Source: Anaerolineales bacterium | Lineage (GTDB): Bacteria; Chloroflexota; Anaerolineae; Anaerolineales; Villigracilaceae | Direction: 5' to 3' | NCBI GenBank assembly: GCA_014860805.1 | Contig: JACZJB010000206.1 | Location: forward strand, 1 to 64,000 | Length of the DNA stretch: 64,000 nt | Shown: piece after piece, positions 47,519-56,922 of the stretch | Layout of the letters: every line of letters starts with the position of its first letter | Numbering within the stretch: the first letter of the stretch is position 1 | The notes under the pieces: model-generated | Database searches by the model: none | What the model saw: the letters and a program-made list of their open reading frames with translations, nothing else | Told to the model about the DNA's origin: nothing | Position numbers and translations under genes: made by a program

Positions 47519-49777
47519 ATGTCTGAAAACCAAAATCCTCGCAGCAGGCAATTTGCACAAACCGAATCTACTTCGGGAAGCGACTGGCTCGACAGGCTGG
47601 CACGCTTCTACTCGCTATTTGGGCGTTATCTTCGTGATGCAATCGGCGTTGGGCTGATCGCTTTTGCGCTCATGTCTTTGCTTGCGGTTTTGGAATACGT
47701 TTTCAACCAAATCGTCGCTCCAGCCGCGCAAAACACAAACGCCACCTTCTTGAACGGAGTCATTCTGGTGTTTGTCGCCAGCTGGCTCACGCGTTGGTTT
47801 GGCTTGGGCAGCCTGCTCATTATTTTTGGAATTGGATATTTTGGATATTCCCTTGTTCGACGAGACCGAAGTGAAGCGCGTTGGGGACGAATCATCGCCC
47901 TTGAACTCGCCGCTCTCTTAACCCTGGGCTTGTTTGCTGCTTCGAGCGGCAACAATCTCTTCCTGGCAGAATCCGGCCTGGCTGGCGGACGCCTGGGCTG
48001 GGGCATGGTTACGCTGGCGTGGCGTTACATGGGTTCAGTTCTCGGCACACTTGTGATATTCGTTTTTTGGGTGCTTGCTACGGCGACCGGCTTTGGCTTT
48101 TGGACAAAACTGGAATCATGGCTATTGCGGCTTGCCGGGGAAACTGCGCCCGTGGTAGTTTCCACGCCTGTTCCTGTTGAAGCAGAAAAAACTGCAGAGG
48201 AACGTTCCAAGACCTCTGCTCCTAAAAAGAAGACTCAACCATTACCCCCTGAATTCCGCACTTCCTTGAAATCTTCCAATAAAAAAGATGAGAAGTCGCT
48301 CAAGCCGCCTCCGCGTGGAGAAGACCTGCCGCCTTTGACCATTTTGCTTGCTGAAACTTCCGCACGAGCGGATGAACGTACCATCAACCAAACCGCCGGG
48401 TTGATCATGAAAACCCTTTCAGATTTTGGCATTCCTGCTACGGTGATCGGATATCGGGTAGGTCCCTCTGTCACGCAGTTCGCTGTTCAACCTGGGTTTA
48501 TCAAAAAGCCGGGCTCGGATGAAGAAGACTTGCAGCAGATGAAAGTCCGCGTGGCTCAGATCGCTTCACTGGAAAAAGATATTGCTTTGGCGCTATCCGC
48601 TCAACGCTTGCGTATCGAAGCGCCTGTACCGGGCAAACCATATGTTGGCATTGAGGTCCCAAATACGCATAGTTCTGTGGTGCGCATGAAAACCTTGCTT
48701 GAGTCGGACGCATTCTACAAAGGAGGCGCGCCGCTTACCATTGCCCTTGGGCGTGACGTCTCGGGGCAGCCATTGATCGCTGACTTGTCCCGCATGCCGC
48801 ATTTACTGATTGCAGGTTCCACGGGCTCTGGTAAATCGGTATGTATTACTTCCATTGCGGCTTGCCTCGCCATGAACAATGCTCCCGAAGATTTACGTAT
48901 GGTCATGATCGACTCGAAAATGGTGGAGTTGATCCGCTTCAACGGTTTGCCGCATTTATATGGGAAAGTGGAAACCAATCTTGAGCGTATTTTGGGTGTT
49001 CTACGCTGGGTGGTTGTTGAAATGGAACATCGCTACCGCCTGCTTGAATCCGCTCATGCTCGTGACCTGGATTCCTACAACCGCAAAATCACGCGTAAAG
49101 CGGAGGGAAAAGCTTTACCGCGCATCGTTGTCCTGATCGATGAACTTGCCGACCTGATGATGTCTGCACCTGACCAGACCGAACATAATCTTGTCCGTCT
49201 GGCTCAAATGGCGCGTGCGACGGGTATTCATCTTGTTGTTGCCACGCAGCGTCCTTCAACAGACGTGGTGACGGGTTTGATCAAAGCCAATTTCCCGGCT
49301 CGCCTGGCGTTTGCTGTGGCATCCGGTATCGACAGCCGTGTTATTTTGGATTACACGGGTGCAGAAAGTCTGCTTGGGCGCGGCGATATGCTCTTCCTTA
49401 ACCCGGAAGTTGGAAACCCTGTCCGCGCGCAGGGTGTGCTGATCACCGACATGGAGATCGAGCGCATCATTTCCCATTGGCAGAAGAATACAGACACAAC
49501 GGAAGAAGCCCCGCCTTGGGAGAAACTCCTGCAGGAACCTGCTGAAAATGAAGATGATGGATTGGTTGAACAAGCCATTTCCATTGTCAGGAGCAGCCAG
49601 CGTGCCTCGGCTTCCCTGCTTCAGCGCCGCCTGCGGATTGGGTATCCGCGTGCCGCGCGTTTGCTTGACCAGCTTGAAGAGATGGGTGTTGTTGGACCCT
49701 CTCTCGGCGGCGGAAAAGAGCGCGATGTTCTTGTCAGCGAAGACGATCTGGCGGATGATGAAAAATCCGAAGAATAA
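47519..49777 (+). CDS. ftsK: DNA translocase FtsK/SpoIIIE
   Basis: N-term TM; Walker A AGSTGSGKSV; RLAQMARATGIHLVVATQRPSTDVVTGLIKANFPARLAF; C-terminal gamma wHTH. Confidence 0.95.
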   Translation: MSENQNPRSRQFAQTESTSGSDWLDRLARFYSLFGRYLRDAIGVGLIAFALMSLLAVLEYVFNQIVAPAAQNTNATFLNGVILVFVASWLTRWFGLGSLLIIFGIGYFGYSLVRRDRSEARWGRIIALELAALLTLGLFAASSGNNLFLAESGLAGGRLGWGMVTLAWRYMGSVLGTLVIFVFWVLATATGFGFWTKLESWLLRLAGETAPVVVSTPVPVEAEKTAEERSKTSAPKKKTQPLPPEFRTSLKSSNKKDEKSLKPPPRGEDLPPLTILLAETSARADERTINQTAGLIMKTLSDFGIPATVIGYRVGPSVTQFAVQPGFIKKPGSDEEDLQQMKVRVAQIASLEKDIALALSAQRLRIEAPVPGKPYVGIEVPNTHSSVVRMKTLLESDAFYKGGAPLTIALGRDVSGQPLIADLSRMPHLLIAGSTGSGKSVCITSIAACLAMNNAPEDLRMVMIDSKMVELIRFNGLPHLYGKVETNLERILGVLRWVVVEMEHRYRLLESAHARDLDSYNRKITRKAEGKALPRIVVLIDELADLMMSAPDQTEHNLVRLAQMARATGIHLVVATQRPSTDVVTGLIKANFPARLAFAVASGIDSRVILDYTGAESLLGRGDMLFLNPEVGNPVRAQGVLITDMEIERIISHWQKNTDTTEEAPPWEKLLQEPAENEDDGLVEQAISIVRSSQRASASLLQRRLRIGYPRAARLLDQLEEMGVVGPSLGGGKERDVLVSEDDLADDEKSEE

Positions 49778-49797
49778 AAGGAATCTGTGAGCCCTCG

Positions 49798-50436
49798 ATG
49801 AATCATCTCAAACCTACTTTCACGGATAGATTGAGAATTATTTTTAAAGGCATATTGGATCCCATTGGCGGGTCTTTAAATCGCCTCGGCTTAACCCCAA
49901 ACTCCATCACGCTGCTTGGTCTCGTTGGAACGGCAATCGGCGCATACTTTATCTCGCAAGGGAAAATGACCACAGGAGCATTTGTCTTGCTGGCTTCCGT
50001 GCTTGTGGATGCATTTGATGGAACGATGGCGCGCCTGCGCGGTGAACCCAGTGACTTTGGTGGTTTTGTTGATTCGGTCAGCGACCGTTATGCGGAACTG
50101 ATTACCTTTGCAGGGCTGCTGTATTTTTTTGCGATGCAGGGAAATGCTCCCGGTGTGATGATTACTTTCGCGGCAGCGGCGGGATCCGTGCTTGTCTCAT
50201 ACGTGAAGGCACGCGCAGAGGGATTGGGCTTTACCGCAAAAGTCGGCATCCTTACCCGCGTGGAACGTTACATCGTTTTGATTCCATTGCTTGTTTTTAA
50301 TCAGCCTTTCATCGCAGTCCTTATTATCGCCCTGCTGGGAAATATTACAGCGCTTCAACGTATTCTTCATGTCCGCGTGCAGGGACATGTGCGTATGCAA
50401 AAAGCCAGGGAAGAAAAGAAAGAATATTTACACTAA
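49798..50436 (+). CDS. CDP-alcohol phosphatidyltransferase family protein
   Basis: LVDAFDGTMARLRGEPSDFGGFVDSVSDRYAE (DGxxAR...GxxxDxxxD). Confidence 0.92.
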   Translation: MNHLKPTFTDRLRIIFKGILDPIGGSLNRLGLTPNSITLLGLVGTAIGAYFISQGKMTTGAFVLLASVLVDAFDGTMARLRGEPSDFGGFVDSVSDRYAELITFAGLLYFFAMQGNAPGVMITFAAAAGSVLVSYVKARAEGLGFTAKVGILTRVERYIVLIPLLVFNQPFIAVLIIALLGNITALQRILHVRVQGHVRMQKAREEKKEYLH

Positions 50437-51237
50437 ATGAGCGAAGGCTTTTTGATCGGTCCGTGGTTGATGCGTTGGAACGGCTTTCTGCTTGTGTTCG
50501 GCGTCGCTTCCGGGGCGCTGCTGTCTGCGTATCGGGCAAAGCGCCGCGGCTATGACCCTGAAATCGTCTATTATCTTTTTTTGCCTTTGATCATCTGGGG
50601 GACGATTGGCGCGCGCCTCTGGCATATCTTTACCCCGCCTCTTTCTTCGGTTCAACTTGGTCTGACCACCAAATATTATCTCACCCATCCCTTGGACGCA
50701 TTGTCGCTGTGGACTGGCGGTTTTGGAATTCCCGGTGCAATCCTCACCGGAACCCTCGTTCTCTTTCTTTTTGAGCGGAGAAACGAACTCCCTTTTTGGG
50801 AATTGGCTGATCTGCTTGCGCCTGGTCTTGCCCTTGCACAGGCAATTGGACGGATCGGAAATTATTTCAATCAGGAATTGTATGGATTGCCGACAGAAAT
50901 GCCCTGGGCGGTATTCATAGACCCCGCCAATCGTTTAAGCGGATACGAAAATGTACATTTTTACCATCCACTGTTTGCGTATGAATCCCTGCTTAATTTT
51001 GGGAACCTGTTTTTCTTAGTATGGCTTGGATATAAGTTTTCAGAGCGCCTAAAGGCAGGGGGCCTTTTCCTTGTGTATCTTGTTGTCTATTCCATCATCC
51101 GTTTTTTGCTGGAATTCCTGCGTCTTGACGCGGCGCTGGTAAATGGATGGAATGTAAACCAGTTGTTTTTTGCGGCGCTTTTTTTATGCGCAGGCGGATG
51201 CTTGTTTTGGCGGCAACGAGCTGCACAGGTATTGTAA
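50437..51237 (+). CDS. lgt: Prolipoprotein diacylglyceryl transferase
   Basis: GARLWHIF, ALAQAIGRIGNYFNQELYGLPTEMPWAVFI, HPLFAYESLLNFG, RFLLEFLR. Confidence 0.93.
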   Translation: MSEGFLIGPWLMRWNGFLLVFGVASGALLSAYRAKRRGYDPEIVYYLFLPLIIWGTIGARLWHIFTPPLSSVQLGLTTKYYLTHPLDALSLWTGGFGIPGAILTGTLVLFLFERRNELPFWELADLLAPGLALAQAIGRIGNYFNQELYGLPTEMPWAVFIDPANRLSGYENVHFYHPLFAYESLLNFGNLFFLVWLGYKFSERLKAGGLFLVYLVVYSIIRFLLEFLRLDAALVNGWNVNQLFFAALFLCAGGCLFWRQRAAQVL

Positions 51238-51313
51238 GGTCTTTGTGAAGAAGTAAAAGCAAGGCGGGTAATAAAATAGTGATAGCCTGTTTCTTTATCT
51301 ATGAGGAAAACCT

Positions 51314-52249
51314 ATGATTGAAACTGAGGATCTAAGCAAGCAATTCCATGACTTTATGGCTGTGGACGGCGTTAATCTGTCCGTGCAGTCAGGTCAGATA
51401 TTGGCGTTGTTGGGACAAAATGGGGCAGGTAAGACCACTACCGTCCGTATGTTGACAGCACTGTTGCAGCCATCGCGCGGGTGGGCGCGCGTGGCTGGGT
51501 ATGACGTTGTCAAAAACGGACACGATGTCCGTGCTTCCGTGGGAGTGTTGACAGAACAGCACGGTCTATACATGCGCATGACAGCCAATGAATATCTTGA
51601 TTATTTTGGGCAGGTGTACAGTCTTTCCCCGTCTGCGCGAAGGACACGCAGTAATAATTTGCTGGAATATTTCGGGTTGGCGGAAGCGGCTCACCGCAGG
51701 ATCGGAGAATATTCAAAGGGGATGCGCCAGAAGCTGGCTTTGGCGCGCGCGATGATGCATGATCCCGGCGTGCTTTTGCTCGATGAACCCACCTCTGCCA
51801 TGGACCCTGAATCCGCGCGATTGGTGAGGGATGAGATTGCCCGTTTGAAATCCACCAGCCGTACGATTGTCATTTGTTCGCACAACCTGACTGAAGTGGA
51901 AGTGCTGGCGGACAAGATCGCGATTATTTATCGCGGACGTATTTTATTACAGGGGACATTGGATGAATTGAAGAGCCAGGTGCTTGGTGCGCCCGAATAC
52001 GAAGTCAAATTTAGCGAAGCATGGGATTCGGCAGGTTTTGAAATGCCCGACGGTGTGGACCTGCTTTCGCAAACGCCGACCAGTTTGAAGGTTCGTGTGA
52101 AGCGCCCCGAGGAATCAAATCCGCAGATACTGAATATGCTGTCTTCCAAATCTGCATCAGTCATGGCTTTTCAGGAAGAGGCGCGTACGTTGGAACAGGT
52201 CTATCTAAAAGTGATGACGGAAGCAAGAGGGCAGGAACATGTTCAGTAA
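51314..52249 (+). CDS. ABC transporter ATP-binding protein
   Basis: LLGQNGAGKTTTVRML; YSKGMRQKLALARAM; LLLDEPTSAMDPE. Confidence 0.95.
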   Translation: MIETEDLSKQFHDFMAVDGVNLSVQSGQILALLGQNGAGKTTTVRMLTALLQPSRGWARVAGYDVVKNGHDVRASVGVLTEQHGLYMRMTANEYLDYFGQVYSLSPSARRTRSNNLLEYFGLAEAAHRRIGEYSKGMRQKLALARAMMHDPGVLLLDEPTSAMDPESARLVRDEIARLKSTSRTIVICSHNLTEVEVLADKIAIIYRGRILLQGTLDELKSQVLGAPEYEVKFSEAWDSAGFEMPDGVDLLSQTPTSLKVRVKRPEESNPQILNMLSSKSASVMAFQEEARTLEQVYLKVMTEARGQEHVQ

Positions 52250-53672
52250 ATTGAAACTCGTCTGGCTGGTGGCTGGGCGCGAACTGCGCGACCAATTCCG
52301 TGATTGGCGTGTGCTTGCGCCGATGTTGATTCTGACTTTGTGCTTTCCGTTTTTAATGAACGAATTCGCAAGACAGACTGTTGATTTTTTGAATCAATAC
52401 AATGCAAACCTGATCCTCGAACGGCTTGTCCCGTTCTCGATCATGATCATCGGATTCTTTCCGATCACGGTTTCGTTGATTGTGGCATTGGAATCTTTTG
52501 TGGGGGAGAAGGAGCGCGGCACCATTGAACCGATGTTGAGTGCGCCGTTGGATGACTGGCAGTTGTATTTTGGAAAATTACTGGTTGGTGTGGCGACACC
52601 TTTGATCGCAAGTTATGTATCCATTGGACTGTATCTTTTTATGGCATCACGCCAGAACCTTGCGATGCCGCCTGCGCCAGTGATGGTTCAGTTATTTCTC
52701 CTCACAACGGCTCACGCGTTTTTGATGGTGAGTGCGGCGATAGTGATTTCGGTTCAATCGACTTCGGTGAAAGCAGCCAATCTGCTGGCTTCTTTTATTG
52801 TGATTCCGGTTGCCATTTTGATGCAGGGCGAGGCGGTGATGTTGTTCTGGGGGAACGAGCAGGTGCTTTGGCTGGCTGTCGCAGGTGTGATGATCATTGC
52901 GCTGCTGTTGATCCGTGTTGGCCTTGCCCACTTTCAGCGGGAATATTTATTGGGGCGTGAGATCGACGTTATTAACCTGCGCTGGATGTGGAAAACATTC
53001 TGGTTGAATTTTCGCGGCGGAGCCAACTCTGTTGGCGGCTGGTACAGGAATGTATTAGGTTCAGCGTTTCGACGCATTCTGCCTGCCATGTTTTTTATGG
53101 TGGTCATCGCGGGAGTCAGCATTTGGATGGGATATGACTGGATCAATCAGAATGTGGCAGAGACTATTGCCAAAGCTTCACCCGGCGATTTGGAATTAGT
53201 GAAGGAGCGAGTGGGCGACCTTCCTGACCTTGCGGAGATACGCGATAGTATCAGCGCCCCTTTCCTGTTCTTGAACAATACCCGTGCTGTCGCCATTATT
53301 TTCCTGGCAGGATTGGTGTCTTTCAGTGTGCTGGGGATTCTGCTTTATATGGTGAATATTGGTTTGATCGGCGGGATATTCGCATTGCTGCAATTGCTGG
53401 GTATTCAGCCCTGGCCGATTTTCCTCACTGGTGTGGCGCCGCATGGAATTTTTGAAATTCCTGCGTTGATGATCGGCAGCGCAGTCGTGTTATATATTGG
53501 AGCGTCCCTCGTCACTCCGCAGACGGGAAAATCCATGGGCGAGGTCGTCCTTGAATTGATGGCAGACTGGGCGAAAATATTTATCGGCCTGGTGGTTCCG
53601 CTCTTGGCAATTGCGGCATTGATCGAGGCCTACATTACGCCGGGTTTGTTGTTGAATGTTTTGAGTCTTTGA
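52239..53672 (+). CDS. ABC-2 type transporter permease
   Basis: Multi-TM with ALESFVGEKERGTIEPMLSAPLDDWQLYFGK. Confidence 0.92.
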   Translation: MFSKLKLVWLVAGRELRDQFRDWRVLAPMLILTLCFPFLMNEFARQTVDFLNQYNANLILERLVPFSIMIIGFFPITVSLIVALESFVGEKERGTIEPMLSAPLDDWQLYFGKLLVGVATPLIASYVSIGLYLFMASRQNLAMPPAPVMVQLFLLTTAHAFLMVSAAIVISVQSTSVKAANLLASFIVIPVAILMQGEAVMLFWGNEQVLWLAVAGVMIIALLLIRVGLAHFQREYLLGREIDVINLRWMWKTFWLNFRGGANSVGGWYRNVLGSAFRRILPAMFFMVVIAGVSIWMGYDWINQNVAETIAKASPGDLELVKERVGDLPDLAEIRDSISAPFLFLNNTRAVAIIFLAGLVSFSVLGILLYMVNIGLIGGIFALLQLLGIQPWPIFLTGVAPHGIFEIPALMIGSAVVLYIGASLVTPQTGKSMGEVVLELMADWAKIFIGLVVPLLAIAALIEAYITPGLLLNVLSL

Positions 53673-53676
53673 GGTT

Positions 53677-53710
53677 AAATCCTGCGGACGATACATCGTC
53701 CGCAGGATTT
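53677..53710. terminator. Terminator, 16-bp arms with 2-nt spacer
   Basis: AAATCCTGCGGACGAT-ac-ATCGTCCGCAGGATTT then TTTT. Confidence 0.88.
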
Positions 53711-53763
53711 TTTATCATCCAATCGAGATTTTCAACAGCGGGAAATTAGGTTAAGATATCCTT

Positions 53764-54525
53764 ATGCCAAAGGTAATCATTCTCGGCGCCTCCAACGCGA
53801 TCCCAACTTCGGAAAGCGAGAACACACATATGGTCGTTGTAGGAACTGACCGCATGTTATTGATCGACTCGGTCAGCAATCCGATTTTGCGTCTGGAACA
53901 GGCGGGACTGGATTTCAACGACCTCACGGATATTATTGTCACTCACTTTCATCCAGACCATGCCTCGGGCATCCCGCTTCTTTTAATGGATATGTGGCTG
54001 ATGGGCAGGCAAAAACCGCTCAATATTTACGGCCTGCATTACACGCTGGACCGTGTGGAAGGGTTGATGGGGTTTTACAATTGGTCAGACTGGCCCGACT
54101 TTTTTCCTGTCATCTTTCATCGCATTCCTTTGCGGGAAATGTCGCAAGTGCTGGAGTGCTCAGATTTTAAGATTCACGCATCGCCAGTTCACCACATGAT
54201 TCCAAATATCGGGCTGCGTATCGAATTTCTCCCAAGCCAGAAGGTTATGGCATATTCATGTGACACCGAGCCCTGTGCTGAAGTGGTGCGCCTCAGCGAA
54301 GGCGCAGATGTATTGATTCACGAAGCTACAGGGGAGTCGCCCGGGCATTCCTCCGCAAAACAGGCCGGCGAAATAGCAAAAAAGGCTGAGGTGGGAAAAT
54401 TATTCCTTATTCATTATCCAACGGGTAAATTTGCAAAAGGCGATTTGGTTGCCGAAGCACAAACGGCTTTCCCCGGTGAGATTACGCTTGCGAAAGATTT
54501 TATGACCCTCGATTTCACCAAATAA
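53764..54525 (+). CDS. MBL-fold metallohydrolase (ribonuclease Z-like)
   Basis: VTHFHPDHASGIP; LIHEATG; GEIAKKAEVGKLFLIHYP. Confidence 0.88.
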   Translation: MPKVIILGASNAIPTSESENTHMVVVGTDRMLLIDSVSNPILRLEQAGLDFNDLTDIIVTHFHPDHASGIPLLLMDMWLMGRQKPLNIYGLHYTLDRVEGLMGFYNWSDWPDFFPVIFHRIPLREMSQVLECSDFKIHASPVHHMIPNIGLRIEFLPSQKVMAYSCDTEPCAEVVRLSEGADVLIHEATGESPGHSSAKQAGEIAKKAEVGKLFLIHYPTGKFAKGDLVAEAQTAFPGEITLAKDFMTLDFTK

Positions 54526-54556
54526 ATTCCCCTCTTCAAGAAGCAAGAGGGGAATT
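54525..54556. terminator. Bidirectional terminator at convergent junction
   Basis: AATTCCCCTCTT-caagaagc-AAGAGGGGAATT. Confidence 0.8.
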
Positions 54557-54559
54557 GGT

Positions 54560-55063
54560 TTACCAGCCTGAAATATAGGGCTCCCATTCGCCATTTTCAG
54601 AAATATGTTTTCCGAAAATATAAGCGGCGCTGGCAGGCGGCTCCACTGGCAGGTGCATTAAATGCATGTGAGCCTCGTCCACTTTGCGGCCGCCTTTGCG
54701 GTGGTTGCAGGCGGGGCAGGCAGCCACGAGATTCGTCCAGGTATGCTGTCCGCCCATGTGGCGCGGAATCACATGATCCACGGTCAAACTCACATCGCGC
54801 CTGCCGCAATACTGACAGGTATAATTGTCCCGGCGGAATATTTCGCGGCGCGTTAATTTTACGCGTGGCCGCGGACGATGAACCTGGCTTTCCAGCCGAA
54901 TGACAGAAGGGCGCGGAAGCAACTGAGATATTGTTCGGATATGCCCGCGTCCATTTGCGATCATTCCAGCTTTGCCAGCAAGGATCAGACCAATAGCCCG
55001 CCGTGTTGAGCATACGTGAATCGGCTCAAAATTAGCATTGAGTACCAATACGGGTTCCTGCAT
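54560..55063 (-). CDS. HNH endonuclease
   Basis: YTCQYCGRRDVSLTVDHVIPRHMGGQHTWTNLVAACPACNHRKGGR; start taken as MQEPVLVLNANFEP. Confidence 0.92.
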   Translation of the reverse strand: MQEPVLVLNANFEPIHVCSTRRAIGLILAGKAGMIANGRGHIRTISQLLPRPSVIRLESQVHRPRPRVKLTRREIFRRDNYTCQYCGRRDVSLTVDHVIPRHMGGQHTWTNLVAACPACNHRKGGRKVDEAHMHLMHLPVEPPASAAYIFGKHISENGEWEPYISGW

Positions 55064-55150
55064 GGTTGCTCGGCAATTCTGCGTGATTATACATCCACTT
55101 AATTGAATTCGTAAAAGTACTAATCTGCTAAACGTTACAGGAGCATTGAA

Positions 55151-56044
55151 ATGAAAGTTATGATCGCGGGCGGCTCGGGCTTTCTCGGGCAGGCGCTTAC
55201 AAAATCCCTGCTCGCTGATGGGCATCAGGTGTACGTTCTTACTCGCGGCGCACGCGCAATGGACGGTGTGCAGGCAGTACAATGGGATGCGAAAACAACA
55301 AAAGGATGGGGGCATCTCGTCAACGAAATGGATGCGATAATCCACCTTTCTGGGAAGTCGCTTAGTTCCTGGCCGTGGACTGCCGCCGTAAAGCAAGCCT
55401 TCCACGACTCGCGCATCCTTCCTGGACTTGCACTTGCTCAGTCTATCCAGGAAGCGACTCATCGCCCGGGCATTTTCATCCAAGCCTCGGGCATTAATCA
55501 TTACGGCTTGAGCGGGGATCTCGCTGACGAATCCACCCCTCCCGGAGATGATTTTCTTGCCCAACTGACTATCAAATGGGAAGATGCAACCAGATCCATT
55601 GAAGAGTTGGGCGTCCGCAGGATAGTCATTCGCAATGCGCCTGTGCTTGCAAAGGATGGCGGGCTTTTGTCTCTGATGGCTCTTCCCATTCGATTATTTG
55701 TAGGCGGTCCATTGGGTTCTGGGAAACATTCCATGCCGTGGATTCACATCAATGATTGGGTAGGGGGAGTGCGCCATTTGATCGCAAGTGAAAATGCTCG
55801 GGGTGCGTATAACCTTGTTGCGCCTACGCCCACATCCAACGCGGAATTTAACCGTATACTTGCCAAGGTGCTCCACCGCCCATACTGGTTCCCGACTCCC
55901 GCTTTCTTGCTGCGGACCTTTTTGGGTGAAATGAGCGTCTTGATTCTGGAAGGCAGGTTTTCCCAGCCCAAACGGCTGATCGAGTCTGGGTATCAGTTTC
56001 AGTTTCCAGGTCCGCGTGAAGCGCTGACCGATTTGTTAGGTTAA
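55151..56044 (+). CDS. TIGR01777-type NAD-dependent epimerase
   Basis: MIAGGSGFLGQALTKSL; VNEMDAIIHLSGKSL; MPWIHINDWVGGVRHLI. Confidence 0.92.
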   Translation: MKVMIAGGSGFLGQALTKSLLADGHQVYVLTRGARAMDGVQAVQWDAKTTKGWGHLVNEMDAIIHLSGKSLSSWPWTAAVKQAFHDSRILPGLALAQSIQEATHRPGIFIQASGINHYGLSGDLADESTPPGDDFLAQLTIKWEDATRSIEELGVRRIVIRNAPVLAKDGGLLSLMALPIRLFVGGPLGSGKHSMPWIHINDWVGGVRHLIASENARGAYNLVAPTPTSNAEFNRILAKVLHRPYWFPTPAFLLRTFLGEMSVLILEGRFSQPKRLIESGYQFQFPGPREALTDLLG

Positions 56045-56065
56045 TGTCTAAGGAGAAAAAATCAA

Positions 56066-56743
56066 ATGAAGAAATTCATCCTCTTATTACTGGTCTTTGT
56101 CGCTGCATGTGCTCCTGCCGGACAATCACCCGAGGTTGTTCTGCCGCAATTCCTTGCAACCGCCACAGCTTATATTGACCCTGCTTCCTACCCGAATGTT
56201 CAAGCTGAATTGGCTGTGCCGAATCAATCAGCCAGCGGAATCGATGTCCGCATGGAGCGCGCTTCGATGGAAGGAAAAAATGTGAATGCGGATGTTTGTT
56301 TTACCCTGCCTGATACATCTGATTGGGGCATCTCGTTTGCAAGCCTGAATTATGGCGGGACTGTTCTGCAGGAATATGGGACGACGTTGGTGAGTTTGCA
56401 GGAACCTTCGGAAGGACAACCAGGCTTGCGCTGCGATACGTTGACCTTTGTAGTGCCGCCTGATGCCGACTTGACCAATGCAACCATTGTGATCGATGCC
56501 ATCGCCACAACTCCACGTGAAGGTGAATATTGTTCTGTGTACATGCCCAAGATTCAACAATCCATGCTGGAGCGCGGTATTGGTATTTCGCTGGATTGTG
56601 TGGATGTGAACGGTGTGTTGACCATGCAAATTCTTAGCATCCCGCCCGAGATGACCCAGGAGCAGGCTGAGCAAATCGTTTACAGCGACGAGTACTACAC
56701 TGTCAAAGGTCCGTGGACCTTCTCATTCAATTTGTCGCAATAA
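56066..56743 (+). CDS. Putative lipoprotein
   Basis: Signal peptide and lipobox (LLLLVFVAACAP). Confidence 0.75.
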   Translation: MKKFILLLLVFVAACAPAGQSPEVVLPQFLATATAYIDPASYPNVQAELAVPNQSASGIDVRMERASMEGKNVNADVCFTLPDTSDWGISFASLNYGGTVLQEYGTTLVSLQEPSEGQPGLRCDTLTFVVPPDADLTNATIVIDAIATTPREGEYCSVYMPKIQQSMLERGIGISLDCVDVNGVLTMQILSIPPEMTQEQAEQIVYSDEYYTVKGPWTFSFNLSQ

Positions 56744-56760
56744 AAATCCTGTTGTATAAT
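56732..56760 (+). promoter_or_regulatory. Predicted promoter of tyrS leader
   Basis: TTGTCG (56732-56737)-N17-TATAAT (56755-56760). Confidence 0.75.
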
Positions 56761-56766
56761 AGCGAT

Positions 56767-56817
56767 ATGTCTGGTAAATCTTTCGTCAACAAATATTATT
56801 ACCACGCTGCCACTTAG
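56767..56817 (+). CDS. Putative tyrosine leader peptide MSGKSFVNKYYYHAAT*
   Basis: ATG TCT GGT AAA TCT TTC GTC AAC AAA TAT TAT TAC CAC GCT GCC ACT TAG; three consecutive Tyr codons just before a protector stem. Confidence 0.85.
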   Translation: MSGKSFVNKYYYHAAT

Positions 56818-56873
56818 TTCCTTGCGGTAGTGTGCTATCAACGCGCCCAACTATCGCGGGCGCGTTTTTGTTT
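56803..56873 (+). promoter_or_regulatory. Transcription attenuator of tyrS (protector/antiterminator/terminator pairings)
   Basis: 1:2 CACGCTGCC(56803-811)/GGTAGTGTG(56826-834); 2:3 CTTGCGGTAGT(56821-831)/ACTATCGCGGG(56850-860); 3:4 AACGCGCCC(56840-848)/GGGCGCGTT(56858-866)+U-tract. Confidence 0.85.
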
Positions 56874-56922
56874 GTCAATTTGCAGAACAGGATATTATTA
56901 TTGCTCTATTCAGGAGAATGTT

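Noticed and set aside
56743-56922. T-box riboswitch upstream of tyrS
   Set aside because: No AGGGTGGNACCGCG-type T-box core or specifier-loop stem I architecture; the Tyr-codon ORF plus alternative stems explains the region better.
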